A stretch of 64,000 nt of DNA, taken from Streptomyces cinerochromogenes (lineage in GTDB: Bacteria; Actinomycetota; Actinomycetes; Streptomycetales; Streptomycetaceae). The stretch lies in NCBI RefSeq assembly GCF_014648635.1, contig NZ_BMRM01000007.1:248001-312000 (forward strand), written 5' to 3'. Positions within the stretch are counted from its first letter, which is position 1. Each line of letters starts with the position of its first letter. The notes below the pieces were generated by a model, which was given only the letters and a program-made list of their open reading frames with translations, did not search any database and was not told where the DNA came from. Positions 45,767-53,202 of this stretch are shown one piece after another. Made by a program: the position numbers and the translations under genes.

Positions 45767-47221
45767 ATGAGTTCACGGAAAACGGCGGCCGCTCTGAGCG
45801 CACGTGACTGGGGGGTCCTGCTCGTCCTGTGCGGCGCGATCTTCCTTGAGGGCATCGATGTGGCCATGCTCAATGTGGCCCTGCCGTCCATCCGGGCCGA
45901 CCTCGGTCTGTCCACCGGCTCCCTGCAGTGGGTCATGAGCGCGTACGTCCTCGGCTACGGCGGCTTCATGCTGGTGGGCGGACGCGCCGCCGACCTCTTC
46001 GGGCGCCGCCGGATGTTCGTCCTCTGGCTCTCGGTCTTCCTGCTCTTCTCCGGACTGGGCGGATTCGCCACGGAGGGCTGGACGCTGATCGTCGCCCGGT
46101 TCGTGACCGGAGTCGCCGCCGCCTTCATGGCCCCGGCCGGACTCTCCCTCATCACCACCAGCTTCGAGGAGGGCCCGCGGCGCACCAAGGCCCTGCTCCT
46201 CTACTCCGGCACCGCGGCCGGCGGGTTCTCGGTCGGGCTGGTCGTCGGCGGGCTGCTCGCCTCGGCCGGCTGGCGCTGGGTGTTCTTCGCACCGGTCGTG
46301 CTCGCCGCGCTGATCCTCCTCGCGGCGCTCGCCCTCGTGCCCAGGACGCCGCGTCCCGACCGCACCGGCCGGAGCGTCGACCTGGCCGGCGGCCTCACCA
46401 TCACCGCGGCCGTGATCCTGCTCGTCCTCGGCGTGGAGCGCGCCGGCCACACGAGCCCGCTGTGGACCCTCGGCACACTCGGTGCGGGCCTCGTGCTCCT
46501 CGCCGCGTTCATCGCCACGGAGCGCCGCTCGGCCTCCCCGCTGGTCCGGCTCGGCATCTTCCGCAGCGGCGCCCTGGTCCGCGCCAATCTCGTCGGACTG
46601 CTCTTCGCGGCGGGCTTCTTCGGCTTCCAGTTCCTGGTCGTCCTCTACCTCCAGGAGCTGCGCGACTGGTCGACACTGCAGACCAGCTTCGCGATGATCG
46701 TCATCGGTGTCGACGCGATCCTGTCCCCGGTCCTCACCCCGAAGCTGGTGGACCGCTTCGGCAACGCCCGGGTGATCTTCGCCGGACTGCTTCTGGCCTC
46801 GCTGTCGTACGCCCTGTTCCTGCCGCTCGGGGCCGACTGGACCTACCTGGCGATGCTTCCCGGCCTGCTCACCCTCGGCATCGCCTTCTCCCTCGCCTAC
46901 GGCCCCCTCACCATCGTCGCGACCGAGGGTGTCCGGGAGGAGGAGCAGGGCCTGGCCGGCGGACTGCTCTACACCTCTTTCCAGTTCGGTGCCGCGATCG
47001 GCCTCTCCACGGCCACCGCCGTCAACGTGTCGGCCACCGCGTCGTCGTCACCGGCCGCGCTGCTCCACGGGTACAGGGCGGCCCTGTGGGTCCCCCTCGC
47101 CGCGGCCCTGCTCGCCGCGCTGATCGGTGCCTTCGGACTGCGCGGCCGGCCGGCGGTCACGGTGGCCGCGTCGGGTGCCCCCGCCGACCGGACCGCCGAC
47201 GAACTCCCCGCCGCCCGCTGA
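45767..47221 (+). CDS. MFS drug transporter, EmrB/QacA (DHA2) type
   Basis: 484 residues, fourteen predicted membrane segments. DHA2 marks include FLEGIDVAMLNVALPSI at the start of TM1, LQWVMSAYVLGYGGFML, and GGRAADLFGRRRMFV (motif A). The ATG is six bases after AGGA. Probably exports a hydrophobic or cationic toxic compound under control of the divergent LysR regulator. Confidence 0.88.
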   Translation: MSSRKTAAALSARDWGVLLVLCGAIFLEGIDVAMLNVALPSIRADLGLSTGSLQWVMSAYVLGYGGFMLVGGRAADLFGRRRMFVLWLSVFLLFSGLGGFATEGWTLIVARFVTGVAAAFMAPAGLSLITTSFEEGPRRTKALLLYSGTAAGGFSVGLVVGGLLASAGWRWVFFAPVVLAALILLAALALVPRTPRPDRTGRSVDLAGGLTITAAVILLVLGVERAGHTSPLWTLGTLGAGLVLLAAFIATERRSASPLVRLGIFRSGALVRANLVGLLFAAGFFGFQFLVVLYLQELRDWSTLQTSFAMIVIGVDAILSPVLTPKLVDRFGNARVIFAGLLLASLSYALFLPLGADWTYLAMLPGLLTLGIAFSLAYGPLTIVATEGVREEEQGLAGGLLYTSFQFGAAIGLSTATAVNVSATASSSPAALLHGYRAALWVPLAAALLAALIGAFGLRGRPAVTVAASGAPADRTADELPAAR

Positions 47222-47246
47222 TCCCTCGCCGGCGAGGTGGTGCACG

Positions 47247-47396
47247 GCCCACCAGGTGACTGCGTGTCCCCGGTCCCAGGTGCACCCCGCCTGGTGCCGG
47301 GGTGACCCCGGTCCGTCGGGCGAAGTCCGCGACCGTGGCGCCCAAGTCGGGCGGGGCCAGGGCGAGATGGTCCGGCAGCGGCGGAACGGCGTTCCT
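47247..47396 (-). pseudogene. Fragment of a VOC/glyoxalase-like protein
   Basis: Reading the minus strand gives LPDHLALAPPDLGATVADFA followed by RRTGVTPAPGGVHLGPGTRS and HLVG, the first fifty residues of a glyoxalase-3-like VOC protein. The frame then turns into the antisense of the MFS tail, and no start with a ribosome-binding site is evident. It is a remnant of a gene that lost its 3' part. Confidence 0.5.
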
Positions 47397-47455
47397 CGCC
47401 GAGGAGTCGGGGGATCGGGGCCGCGGCGGGAACGGCCGTGCGGCACCATGGGCAC

Positions 47456-48025
47456 ATGATCCGTACCGCACGCGCCCTGCCGCTGCTCCTCCTCCCCGTA
47501 CTGCTCACGGCGTGCGGCACCGAGAAGGCGGCCACCGGCGACGCCCGGGACCCGGCGGCGGCCACCCCCCGGCAGTCCCCGCCGGCCACCCTCGGGCGGT
47601 CCGAGGCGGACGCGCGGCTGCGTGCGCTGGGCATCGCGCCGGAACTGGTCTACGTCACGGACGTACCGGGTTTCACGCTCGCGCAGCAGTCGGTCGGGGT
47701 GAACGGGGACGACGGTTTCTCCGCCGCGTACTGGGCGGGGGACGGTGCCGTGCTCCACCTCTACGCCGAGCGGGGCAGCGCCACCGACTGCCCCGAGGGC
47801 TACGCCTGCCTGGCGCCGGCGAAGGGCCAGGTGGTGCGGGTCTACGGCGAGAAGCTCGGGCCCGGTGTGCTCCGCAGGGCCGCGGCCGCCGTCCACCGCC
47901 CCACACCGGCGGAACTCGCCGCACTGCTGCCGCCGGCCCCCACGGCCACGGCCCCGGTGCGGCGCGGAGACCTTCCGTCGTACGGCGACGGAGCGCCCGA
48001 CAACCATGTGGGTGAAGGAGGTTGA
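47456..48025 (+). CDS. Putative lipoprotein
   Basis: 189 residues from an ATG. Arg-rich start, hydrophobic core LPLLLLPVLL, then TAC lipobox with the lipidated Cys near residue 20. The mature part has a two-Cys segment (DCPEGYACLAP) and a fold that I do not recognise. The gene overlaps the ThuA gene by four bases, so they are probably made together. No Shine-Dalgarno of note before the ATG. Confidence 0.6.
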   Translation: MIRTARALPLLLLPVLLTACGTEKAATGDARDPAAATPRQSPPATLGRSEADARLRALGIAPELVYVTDVPGFTLAQQSVGVNGDDGFSAAYWAGDGAVLHLYAERGSATDCPEGYACLAPAKGQVVRVYGEKLGPGVLRRAAAAVHRPTPAELAALLPPAPTATAPVRRGDLPSYGDGAPDNHVGEGG

Positions 48026-48750
48026 CCGGCCCCGGCCGCCGGTGGCCGGGCACGTCCGCCGGACGGGCCCGCGTCCGCCCGGAGTCCCGTGGCACGCCTC
48101 CTCGGCTCCTCGTGTACACCCGTACCGCCGACTACCGTCACGACTCCCTCCCGGACGCCGTCGCCGCCGTCCGGGCGCTCGGCCGGTTCGCCGTCGAGCA
48201 CACGGAGGACCCCGCGGACCTCGAACGGCCCCTGGACGGGTTCGCGGCCGTGGTCTTCCTCTCCACCAGCGGCGACGTGCTGACCCCGGCAGGACGCGCG
48301 CGGCTGGAGCGGTACGTCGGCTCGGGCGGCGGCTTCGCCGGGGTCCACGCGGCGGCCTGCACCGAGTACGGGTGGCCGTACTACGGCGAACTCCTCGGCG
48401 CCCGCTTCACCCGGCACCCGGCCTGCCGGCGCGGCCGGATCCTGGTCGCGGACCCCGGCCATCCCGCCACCCGGCAGCTGCCGGCCGAGTGGCGGTTCAC
48501 CGACGAGTGGTACGACTTCGACCGCGTCCCGGGCGGCGGGGCCCGGGTGCTGCTGCGCGCCGACGAGACGTCGTACGAAGGCGGCGGGATGGGCGCCGAC
48601 CATCCGCTGGCCTGGTGCCGTGAGCAGGGCCCCGCGGCCGGGCGCGTCTTCTACACCGCCCTGGGCCACCGCGCCGACGCCTACCGCGACCCGGTCTTCC
48701 TGGCCCACCTGGACGGCGGGCTCGCCTGGGCGGGACGGCTCGCCGAGTGA
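48022..48750 (+). CDS. ThuA-domain protein
   Basis: 242 residues. The trehalose-utilisation (ThuA) glutamine-amidotransferase-like fold begins LLVYTRTADYRHDSLPDAV and carries FLSTSGDVLTPAGRARLERYV, GGGFAGVHAAA, YYGELLGARF, and the late ALGHRADAYRDPVFLAHLDGG. It may be a sugar-isomerising or hydrolytic domain; the reaction is not known. The start is uncertain: the TTG at 48022 abuts AGGAGG, but a GTG at 48113 would start right at the domain. Confidence 0.75.
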   Translation: MTGPGRRWPGTSAGRARVRPESRGTPPRLLVYTRTADYRHDSLPDAVAAVRALGRFAVEHTEDPADLERPLDGFAAVVFLSTSGDVLTPAGRARLERYVGSGGGFAGVHAAACTEYGWPYYGELLGARFTRHPACRRGRILVADPGHPATRQLPAEWRFTDEWYDFDRVPGGGARVLLRADETSYEGGGMGADHPLAWCREQGPAAGRVFYTALGHRADAYRDPVFLAHLDGGLAWAGRLAE

Positions 48751-48762
48751 CGTTTCTGCGGT

Positions 48763-48818
48763 GAACCGGTTCCGCCATTGGAGTGAGTAAAGCTGGCGTA
48801 GGCGGATGGTCACGTGAC
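48763..48818 (+). promoter_or_regulatory. Two palindromes before the ICL/PEP-mutase gene
   Basis: GAACCGGTTC at 48763-48772 and GTCACGTGAC at 48809-48818 are perfect 10-base palindromes in the 159-base gap before the lyase gene, which is locally less GC-rich (TATCTAGAGAT follows the second). They are plausible operator sites, one of the LacI/GntR type. Confidence 0.35.
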
Positions 48819-48909
48819 TATCTAGAGATGCTCTTGTCTTGGCAAAGGGCGTCGGACGCGGCGGCCACCCCGTTCGCCCGCGTCACCCACCCACAGGAGG
48901 AGCCGGACC

Positions 48910-49773
48910 TTGACTTACGGGAAGAAGCTGCGCGAGCGCATCGCCGGGCCCGGGACCACACCGCTGATCGGCGTGTACGACATGTACTCCGCGTCGATCG
49001 CGGCCAAGCACTACGACGGGATGTTCGTCTCGGGCTTCGGGTTCGCGGCCTCGTACTACGGACTGCCGGACATCGGATTCATCGCCTGGCCCGACATGGT
49101 GGCCTTCGTCCAGCGGCTGCGGGGCGCGTTCCCGCACCACCACCTGCTGGTCGACATCGACGACGGGTACGTCGACCCGGAGGTCGCCTGTCACGTCGTC
49201 GAGGGGCTCGAACGCATCGGCGCCTCCGGAGTGATCCTGGAGGACCAGAAGCGGCCCCGCCGCTGCGGCCACGCCGACGGCAAGCAGGTGCTGCCGCTGG
49301 AGGAGTATCTGGAGAAGCTGCACAAGGTACTGGAAACCCGCAAGGACCTGGTCGTCGTCGCCCGCACGGACGCCACCGACGAGCACGACATCCTGCACCG
49401 CGCCGAACGGCTGGCGGCCACCGACGCCGACGTGGTCCTGGTCGACGGAGTGCGCAGCGTCGACTGGATCAAGCGGATCCGCGAGGTCGTCGGGGACAAA
49501 CCGCTGCTGTTCAACCAGATCGCCGGCGGCAAGTCGCCCCGCCTGTCCCTCGGCGAGCTGTCCGACCTCGGCGTGGACGTCGCCATCTACAGCACCCCGT
49601 GCCTGTTCGCCGCGCACGAGGCGATGGACTCCGCGCTCTCGGACCTGAAGGCCGCCGACGGCCGGCTGCCGGAGGTGGATCCCGCGAGCGGGGTCGGCGT
49701 GAAGGCCTCCACCACCCTGCTGGAGCGCAACATCGCCCGCGACCGGCTCACCCCCGAGGGCGTGGGCGTGTGA
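48910..49773 (+). CDS. Isocitrate lyase/PEP mutase superfamily enzyme
   Basis: 287 residues from a TTG after AGGAGGA. The (beta/alpha)8 barrel shows VYDMYSASIAAKHYDGMFVSGFG, VDIDDGYVD (metal-binding Asp84-Asp85) and ILEDQ at 109-113. It also has RRCGHADGK with Cys119, equivalent to the catalytic Cys of the lyase branch; PEP mutases usually lack it. So a C-C lyase (2-methylisocitrate-like or related) is more likely than a mutase. It sits before a small secreted-protein gene with overlapping stop and start. Confidence 0.78.
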   Translation: MTYGKKLRERIAGPGTTPLIGVYDMYSASIAAKHYDGMFVSGFGFAASYYGLPDIGFIAWPDMVAFVQRLRGAFPHHHLLVDIDDGYVDPEVACHVVEGLERIGASGVILEDQKRPRRCGHADGKQVLPLEEYLEKLHKVLETRKDLVVVARTDATDEHDILHRAERLAATDADVVLVDGVRSVDWIKRIREVVGDKPLLFNQIAGGKSPRLSLGELSDLGVDVAIYSTPCLFAAHEAMDSALSDLKAADGRLPEVDPASGVGVKASTTLLERNIARDRLTPEGVGV

Positions 49774-50045
49774 CCCGCGCGTTACCCCGGCTCGGCGTGG
49801 CCACGGCGGTCGCCGCCGCGCTCCTCGGGGCCGGCGCCGTACCCGCCGTCGCCTCGGGAGGCCTGATCACCGTGATCGACAACTCGCGGACCGGCACCGA
49901 CAATTCGGAGACGGACTCGATCCTGGAGGTCGACCGCACGGCCAACGCGCAGACCGGCAGCGGCACCGCCGGCAGCGACCACGACGGCAGTGCCGTGGAC
50001 GTGGTGGAGGCCCTCGTCGGCGCCGACCGGGGCGAGGAGGACTGA
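49770..50045 (+). CDS. Small secreted protein with a TTA codon
   Basis: 91 residues from a GTG overlapping the lyase stop. The signal peptide (MTRALPRLGVATAVAAALL) is followed by a mature part of about 62 residues that is Thr/Asp/Ser-rich without Cys and without a known fold. Codon 5 is TTA (49782-49784), the rarest codon in this genus and dependent on the bldA tRNA; no other TTA was noticed in the window's genes. A downstream GTG would avoid it but lose the positive n-region, so the upstream start is preferred. Confidence 0.55.
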   Translation: MTRALPRLGVATAVAAALLGAGAVPAVASGGLITVIDNSRTGTDNSETDSILEVDRTANAQTGSGTAGSDHDGSAVDVVEALVGADRGEED

Positions 50046-50065
50046 GCGGCAACGCGACAGCCGAG

Positions 50066-50099
50066 CGGCCGGGCACCCCGTGCGGGAGGTGCCCGGCCG
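50066..50099. terminator. Bidirectional hairpin terminator
   Basis: CGGCCGGGCACC (50066-50077) and GGTGCCCGGCCG (50088-50099) make a perfect 12-base stem with a 10-base loop between the convergent small secreted-protein genes ending at 50045 and 50129. Confidence 0.75.
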
Positions 50100-50128
50100 T
50101 CCGCGTGCGGGCGGGAACCTCCCGGGAC

Positions 50129-50332
50129 TCAGTCCTCGGTGTGGTCGGGGCGGCCGTTCTCGTCCAGCTCGACGTCCTCCTTCGGGTCGTGCTCGTCGGC
50201 GGGCGAGGCCACGGTGGCGCGGTGCGGACCGGGGGCGAGGACGCGGCCCGCGGCATGTGCCGTGCCGTAGGCGGTGACCAGGGCGACTGCGGCCGCGGCC
50301 AGGGCCGCGGCGGTACGCGTGGTGTGGTTCAT
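50129..50332 (-). CDS. Small secreted acidic protein
   Basis: 67 residues. A signal peptide covers residues 1 to about 27 (MNHTTRTAAALAAAAVALV then AHA cleavage). The mature 40 residues are charged and mainly acidic at the end (DEHDPKEDVELDENGRPDHT). No Cys and no known domain. The ATG is well placed and the gene is short but has a clear signal and bias. It converges on the small protein encoded at 49770. Confidence 0.55.
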   Translation of the reverse strand: MNHTTRTAAALAAAAVALVTAYGTAHAAGRVLAPGPHRATVASPADEHDPKEDVELDENGRPDHTED

Positions 50333-50429
50333 GCCCGGCGAACGACCTCCGCGGGGGCGGGGTCACCGCCGGGCGCCCGAACCGGCCGTCGACGTCACGC
50401 GGTCGGCCGCCCGGCCGCCCGGCCGGCAC

Positions 50430-51491
50430 TCAGGCGCGGGCCGGACGGCACGCCGGGGGCCGGGCCGTGCTGGCGCGCTGCACCAGCCGGGTCGACAGCT
50501 CCGTCCGGGTGCCCTCGGGGCGCTCGCCGTGCATCATGCGTACCAGCAGCCGGAGCGCCGTCGCCGCCATCTCCGCGAGCGGCTGGCGGACGGTGGTCAG
50601 CGCCGGGGCCACCCAGCGGGCCTCGGGCAGATCGTCGAAGCCCACCACGCTCATCGCGTCCGGCACCCGCACCCCCCGTTCCGCCAGCGCCGCGTACACG
50701 CCGAGCGCCATCCGGTCCGAGCACACGAACACCGCGGTCGGCGGCTCGGGCAGGTCCAGCAGTTCGTGCGTGCGCAGCCGTGCGGTGGTCTCGTCACCGC
50801 CCGCGTGCCGGACGTACTCGGCGCGGTGCCGCACACCCGCGGCGGCGAGCGCCGAGCGGTAGCCGGCCACCCGGGCGCCGTCGGCCATCGCACGCCGGTG
50901 CCCGGCGATCACCGCGATCCGCTCGTGGCCGAGCCCCAGCAGATGCTCGGCCGCGCTCACCCCGCCCTGCCAGTTGGCCGCCCCGACGGAGACCACCCCG
51001 GCCGGCGGCTCGTGCGCCGGGTCGATGAGCACGTACGGGACGCGGTGGTGGTCCAGCCACGCGTACTGCGCGGCCGACAGCTCCGCCAGGTCGAACAGCA
51101 CCCCCGAGGACCCGCGCGCGGTCAGCTTGTCCAGCCAGCCCCGCTCCGGCCCGGCGTCCCGGGTCCGGGTCGGCCCGGCCGAGACCACCATCTCCAGGCC
51201 GGCCTCGTAGGCGGCAGCCTCCGCCCCGTGCAGCACCGCGCCGGACCAGGAACTGTCCAGCGAGTGCAGCACCAGGTCGATCAGGCCCGGCGCCTTCGAC
51301 GCGTCGAAGCGGGGGCGGCGCACATAGCCGAGCCGGTCGAGGGCCTCGGTCACCCGGCGGCGGGTCTCCGGTGCGACGTCCTCCCGGCCGTTGACCACCT
51401 TCGACGCGGTGGGCACCGACACGCCCGCCTCCCGGGCCACCACCGCCAGCGTCGGCCCGGCCGCCACGCTCGCACTCCCCGCACGGACCAT
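50430..51491 (-). CDS. LacI-family transcriptional regulator
   Basis: 353 residues. The LacI helix-turn-helix is LAVVAREAGVSVPTASKVVN (15-34), followed by the hinge (ETRRRVTEALDRLGYV) and a periplasmic-binding-like sugar domain (VGFDDLPEARWVAPALTTV at the C-terminal end). The ATG has GAGAGGTGG six bases upstream. An AGAAAGCGCTTCCT box lies about 80 bases upstream of the start, so the gene is probably autoregulated. The same kind of box precedes the dehydrogenase at 51728 and the rhamnogalacturonan lyase/acetylesterase pair near 62250. Confidence 0.88.
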   Translation of the reverse strand: MVRAGSASVAAGPTLAVVAREAGVSVPTASKVVNGREDVAPETRRRVTEALDRLGYVRRPRFDASKAPGLIDLVLHSLDSSWSGAVLHGAEAAAYEAGLEMVVSAGPTRTRDAGPERGWLDKLTARGSSGVLFDLAELSAAQYAWLDHHRVPYVLIDPAHEPPAGVVSVGAANWQGGVSAAEHLLGLGHERIAVIAGHRRAMADGARVAGYRSALAAAGVRHRAEYVRHAGGDETTARLRTHELLDLPEPPTAVFVCSDRMALGVYAALAERGVRVPDAMSVVGFDDLPEARWVAPALTTVRQPLAEMAATALRLLVRMMHGERPEGTRTELSTRLVQRASTARPPACRPARA

Positions 51492-51573
51492 AGGGAACCA
51501 CCTCTCCGGCCCGCCCGTGGGCCACCGAAAGTCGCGACCAACGCTGCTTCCGCGGCCTGCTCACCGACCGTGC

Positions 51574-51587
51574 AGAAAGCGCTTCCT
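51574..51587. promoter_or_regulatory. LacI-type operator before lacI
   Basis: AGAAAGCGCTTCCT lies about 83 bases upstream of the LacI ATG. Its centre AAGCGCTT is a palindrome. It shares AGAAAGCGC with sites at 52775 and 62248. Confidence 0.5.
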
Positions 51588-51727
51588 ACGATAGGTGCGC
51601 GTCAACACGGCGGGAAGACACCGGAATTCGCGGGATGGCGGCGCCGGTACTTTCGAAACCCCGAACAGCGGGGCCCGGGGTGTCGGGCCGGGGGAGTGGT
51701 CGGCGGGGGAGCCCCAGGGAGCCGGCG

Positions 51728-52741
51728 TCAGGCGACCCGGGCCAGATCCGCGTGCCGCACCTCGTGCCGCAGCGGCAGCCCCTCGGCCAGCCGCTCCAGC
51801 TCCTCCACCACGATGGCACCCAGCCGCTCGAGTTCAATGCCGAGCGAGCCCGCGATGTGCGGGGTGAGGAAGACGTTGGGCAGCCGGTACAGCGGGGAAC
51901 CGGCGGGCAGCGGCTCGGGTTCGGTGACGTCGAGCACCGCGCACAGGCGTCCCGAGACCAACTCGTCGGTCAGCGCCTCCTGGTCGACCAGCGCACCGCG
52001 CGCGGTGTTGATCAGCACACCCCCGTCCCGGACGAGGGCGAGCCGGGCGCGGTCGAGCATGTGGTGCGTCTCGGGAATGTCGGGGGCGTGCAGGGTGACG
52101 ATGTCGCTGCGCCGCAGCAGCTCGTCCAACGGCAGTGGTTCCGCACCCAGCGCGGCGGCCTCGGCGGGGCTCACGTAGGGGTCGTGCAGCAGCACCGTGA
52201 GGTCGAACGGCCGGAGCAGCTCCAGGAGCCGGCGGCCCACGCGGGAGGCGCCGACGACCCCGACGCGGCGGCCGAGGTTGCCGGTGGCCGCGGTCTCGGC
52301 GGGGGTCGGCCGGGTGTGGGTGCGACGGTAGCGCTCGCGGTGACCGAAGGCGTCCTTGCCGGCGAGCAGGATCATCGCCAGCGTGTACTCCGCCACCGGC
52401 AGGGCGTTGCCGGTGACCGCGCTGGACACGGTGACACCGTGTTTCCACAGGGCCTCGCCGACCAGGGAGCGGACCGAACCCGCGGCGTGCAGGACGGCCC
52501 GCAGCCCGGGAGCCGCGGCCAGGACGCCGCCGTCCAGGGGCGGGCAGCCCCAGCCGGTGATCAGCACCTCGGCCGCGGCCAGGGCGCCGGCCGCCGCCGG
52601 ATCCGTGAAGTCCCGCACGACGAGCGCCGGGTCGATGTCGGCCGTCCGCCTCAGCCGGTCCACGAGCGGTGGGGGGAAGAGCAGCGGGAGGTGTACCGGA
52701 TCCATCGCGAACACGGCCCGCGGCGGCTGAGGGCTGGGCAT
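51728..52741 (-). CDS. D-2-hydroxyacid dehydrogenase family protein
   Basis: 337 residues. The NAD-binding domain starts LGRRVGVVGASRVGRRLLELL (G-x-G-x2-G-like), with catalytic Arg in INTARGALVD and Glu in LDVTEPEPLP; catalytic His is in TPHIAG. The N-terminal catalytic half is GC-rich and typical. AGGAGA precedes the ATG at 52741. It could reduce keto acids released from pectin breakdown, but this is inference; an operator of the LacI type at 52775 supports the link. Confidence 0.85.
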   Translation of the reverse strand: MPSPQPPRAVFAMDPVHLPLLFPPPLVDRLRRTADIDPALVVRDFTDPAAAGALAAAEVLITGWGCPPLDGGVLAAAPGLRAVLHAAGSVRSLVGEALWKHGVTVSSAVTGNALPVAEYTLAMILLAGKDAFGHRERYRRTHTRPTPAETAATGNLGRRVGVVGASRVGRRLLELLRPFDLTVLLHDPYVSPAEAAALGAEPLPLDELLRRSDIVTLHAPDIPETHHMLDRARLALVRDGGVLINTARGALVDQEALTDELVSGRLCAVLDVTEPEPLPAGSPLYRLPNVFLTPHIAGSLGIELERLGAIVVEELERLAEGLPLRHEVRHADLARVA

Positions 52742-52774
52742 GGCTCTCCTGACGAACGGCGTGGACACTGCGGC

Positions 52775-52788
52775 AGAAAGCGCCTTCT
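52775..52788. promoter_or_regulatory. LacI-type operator before the dehydrogenase
   Basis: AGAAAGCGCCTTCT is a near-perfect dyad, 34 bases upstream of the dehydrogenase ATG. It shares the first nine bases with the site before lacI. Confidence 0.5.
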
Positions 52789-52836
52789 ACCGTAGGTCCG
52801 CCCAGAACAACGGGTCAATCAACGGGCGGCGGGGGC

Positions 52837-53036
52837 GTGGTAGCGGGCCCTGAGCAGGGCTCCGGCACCGTAGCGGTCCGGGCCCCGCCCATCCGGGGCG
52901 ACGCCGACCGGCTCCTCGCCGCCGGGACCACGGCCGGCAGTCCGCCCACGCCGCCGGACGCGTGCGCGGGTACGCCGGCTTCGGCCCGGCCGCGTTCCGG
53001 CAGCTGATGACCGACGTCGTCCACCCGCTCAAGTGA
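52837..53036 (+). pseudogene. Decayed gene remnant
   Basis: Coding-like sequence switches frame: a GTG at 52837 reads VAVRAPPIRGDADRLLAAG, and from about 52945 a second frame reads HAAGRVRGYAGFGPAAFR followed by QLMTDVVHPLK and a stop at 53036. Together they look like the end of an enzyme with an indel, but I do not recognise the family. The rest of the 461-base gap to 53203 holds the operator above and nothing else clear. Confidence 0.35.
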
Positions 53037-53202
53037 GGCGGGCGTCGTTGCCACGGCTCCGCCCGCGGCGGATGCGGCCGGCCGGGCTCCGGTGCCCCGG
53101 TGTACGCCGAACAGCCCACAGCCGGGGCTCTGCACCGGAATACCTCCGGCCGGTGTGGTGCTCTGAAGGAACACTGCACGCGCGGCGAAGGGCTGGTGGG
53201 CG

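Noticed and set aside
48910..49773. Phosphonate biosynthesis cluster suggested by the PEP-mutase superfamily enzyme
   Set aside because: The RRCGH Cys motif argues for a lyase, and no phosphonopyruvate decarboxylase or other phosphonate gene is adjacent.
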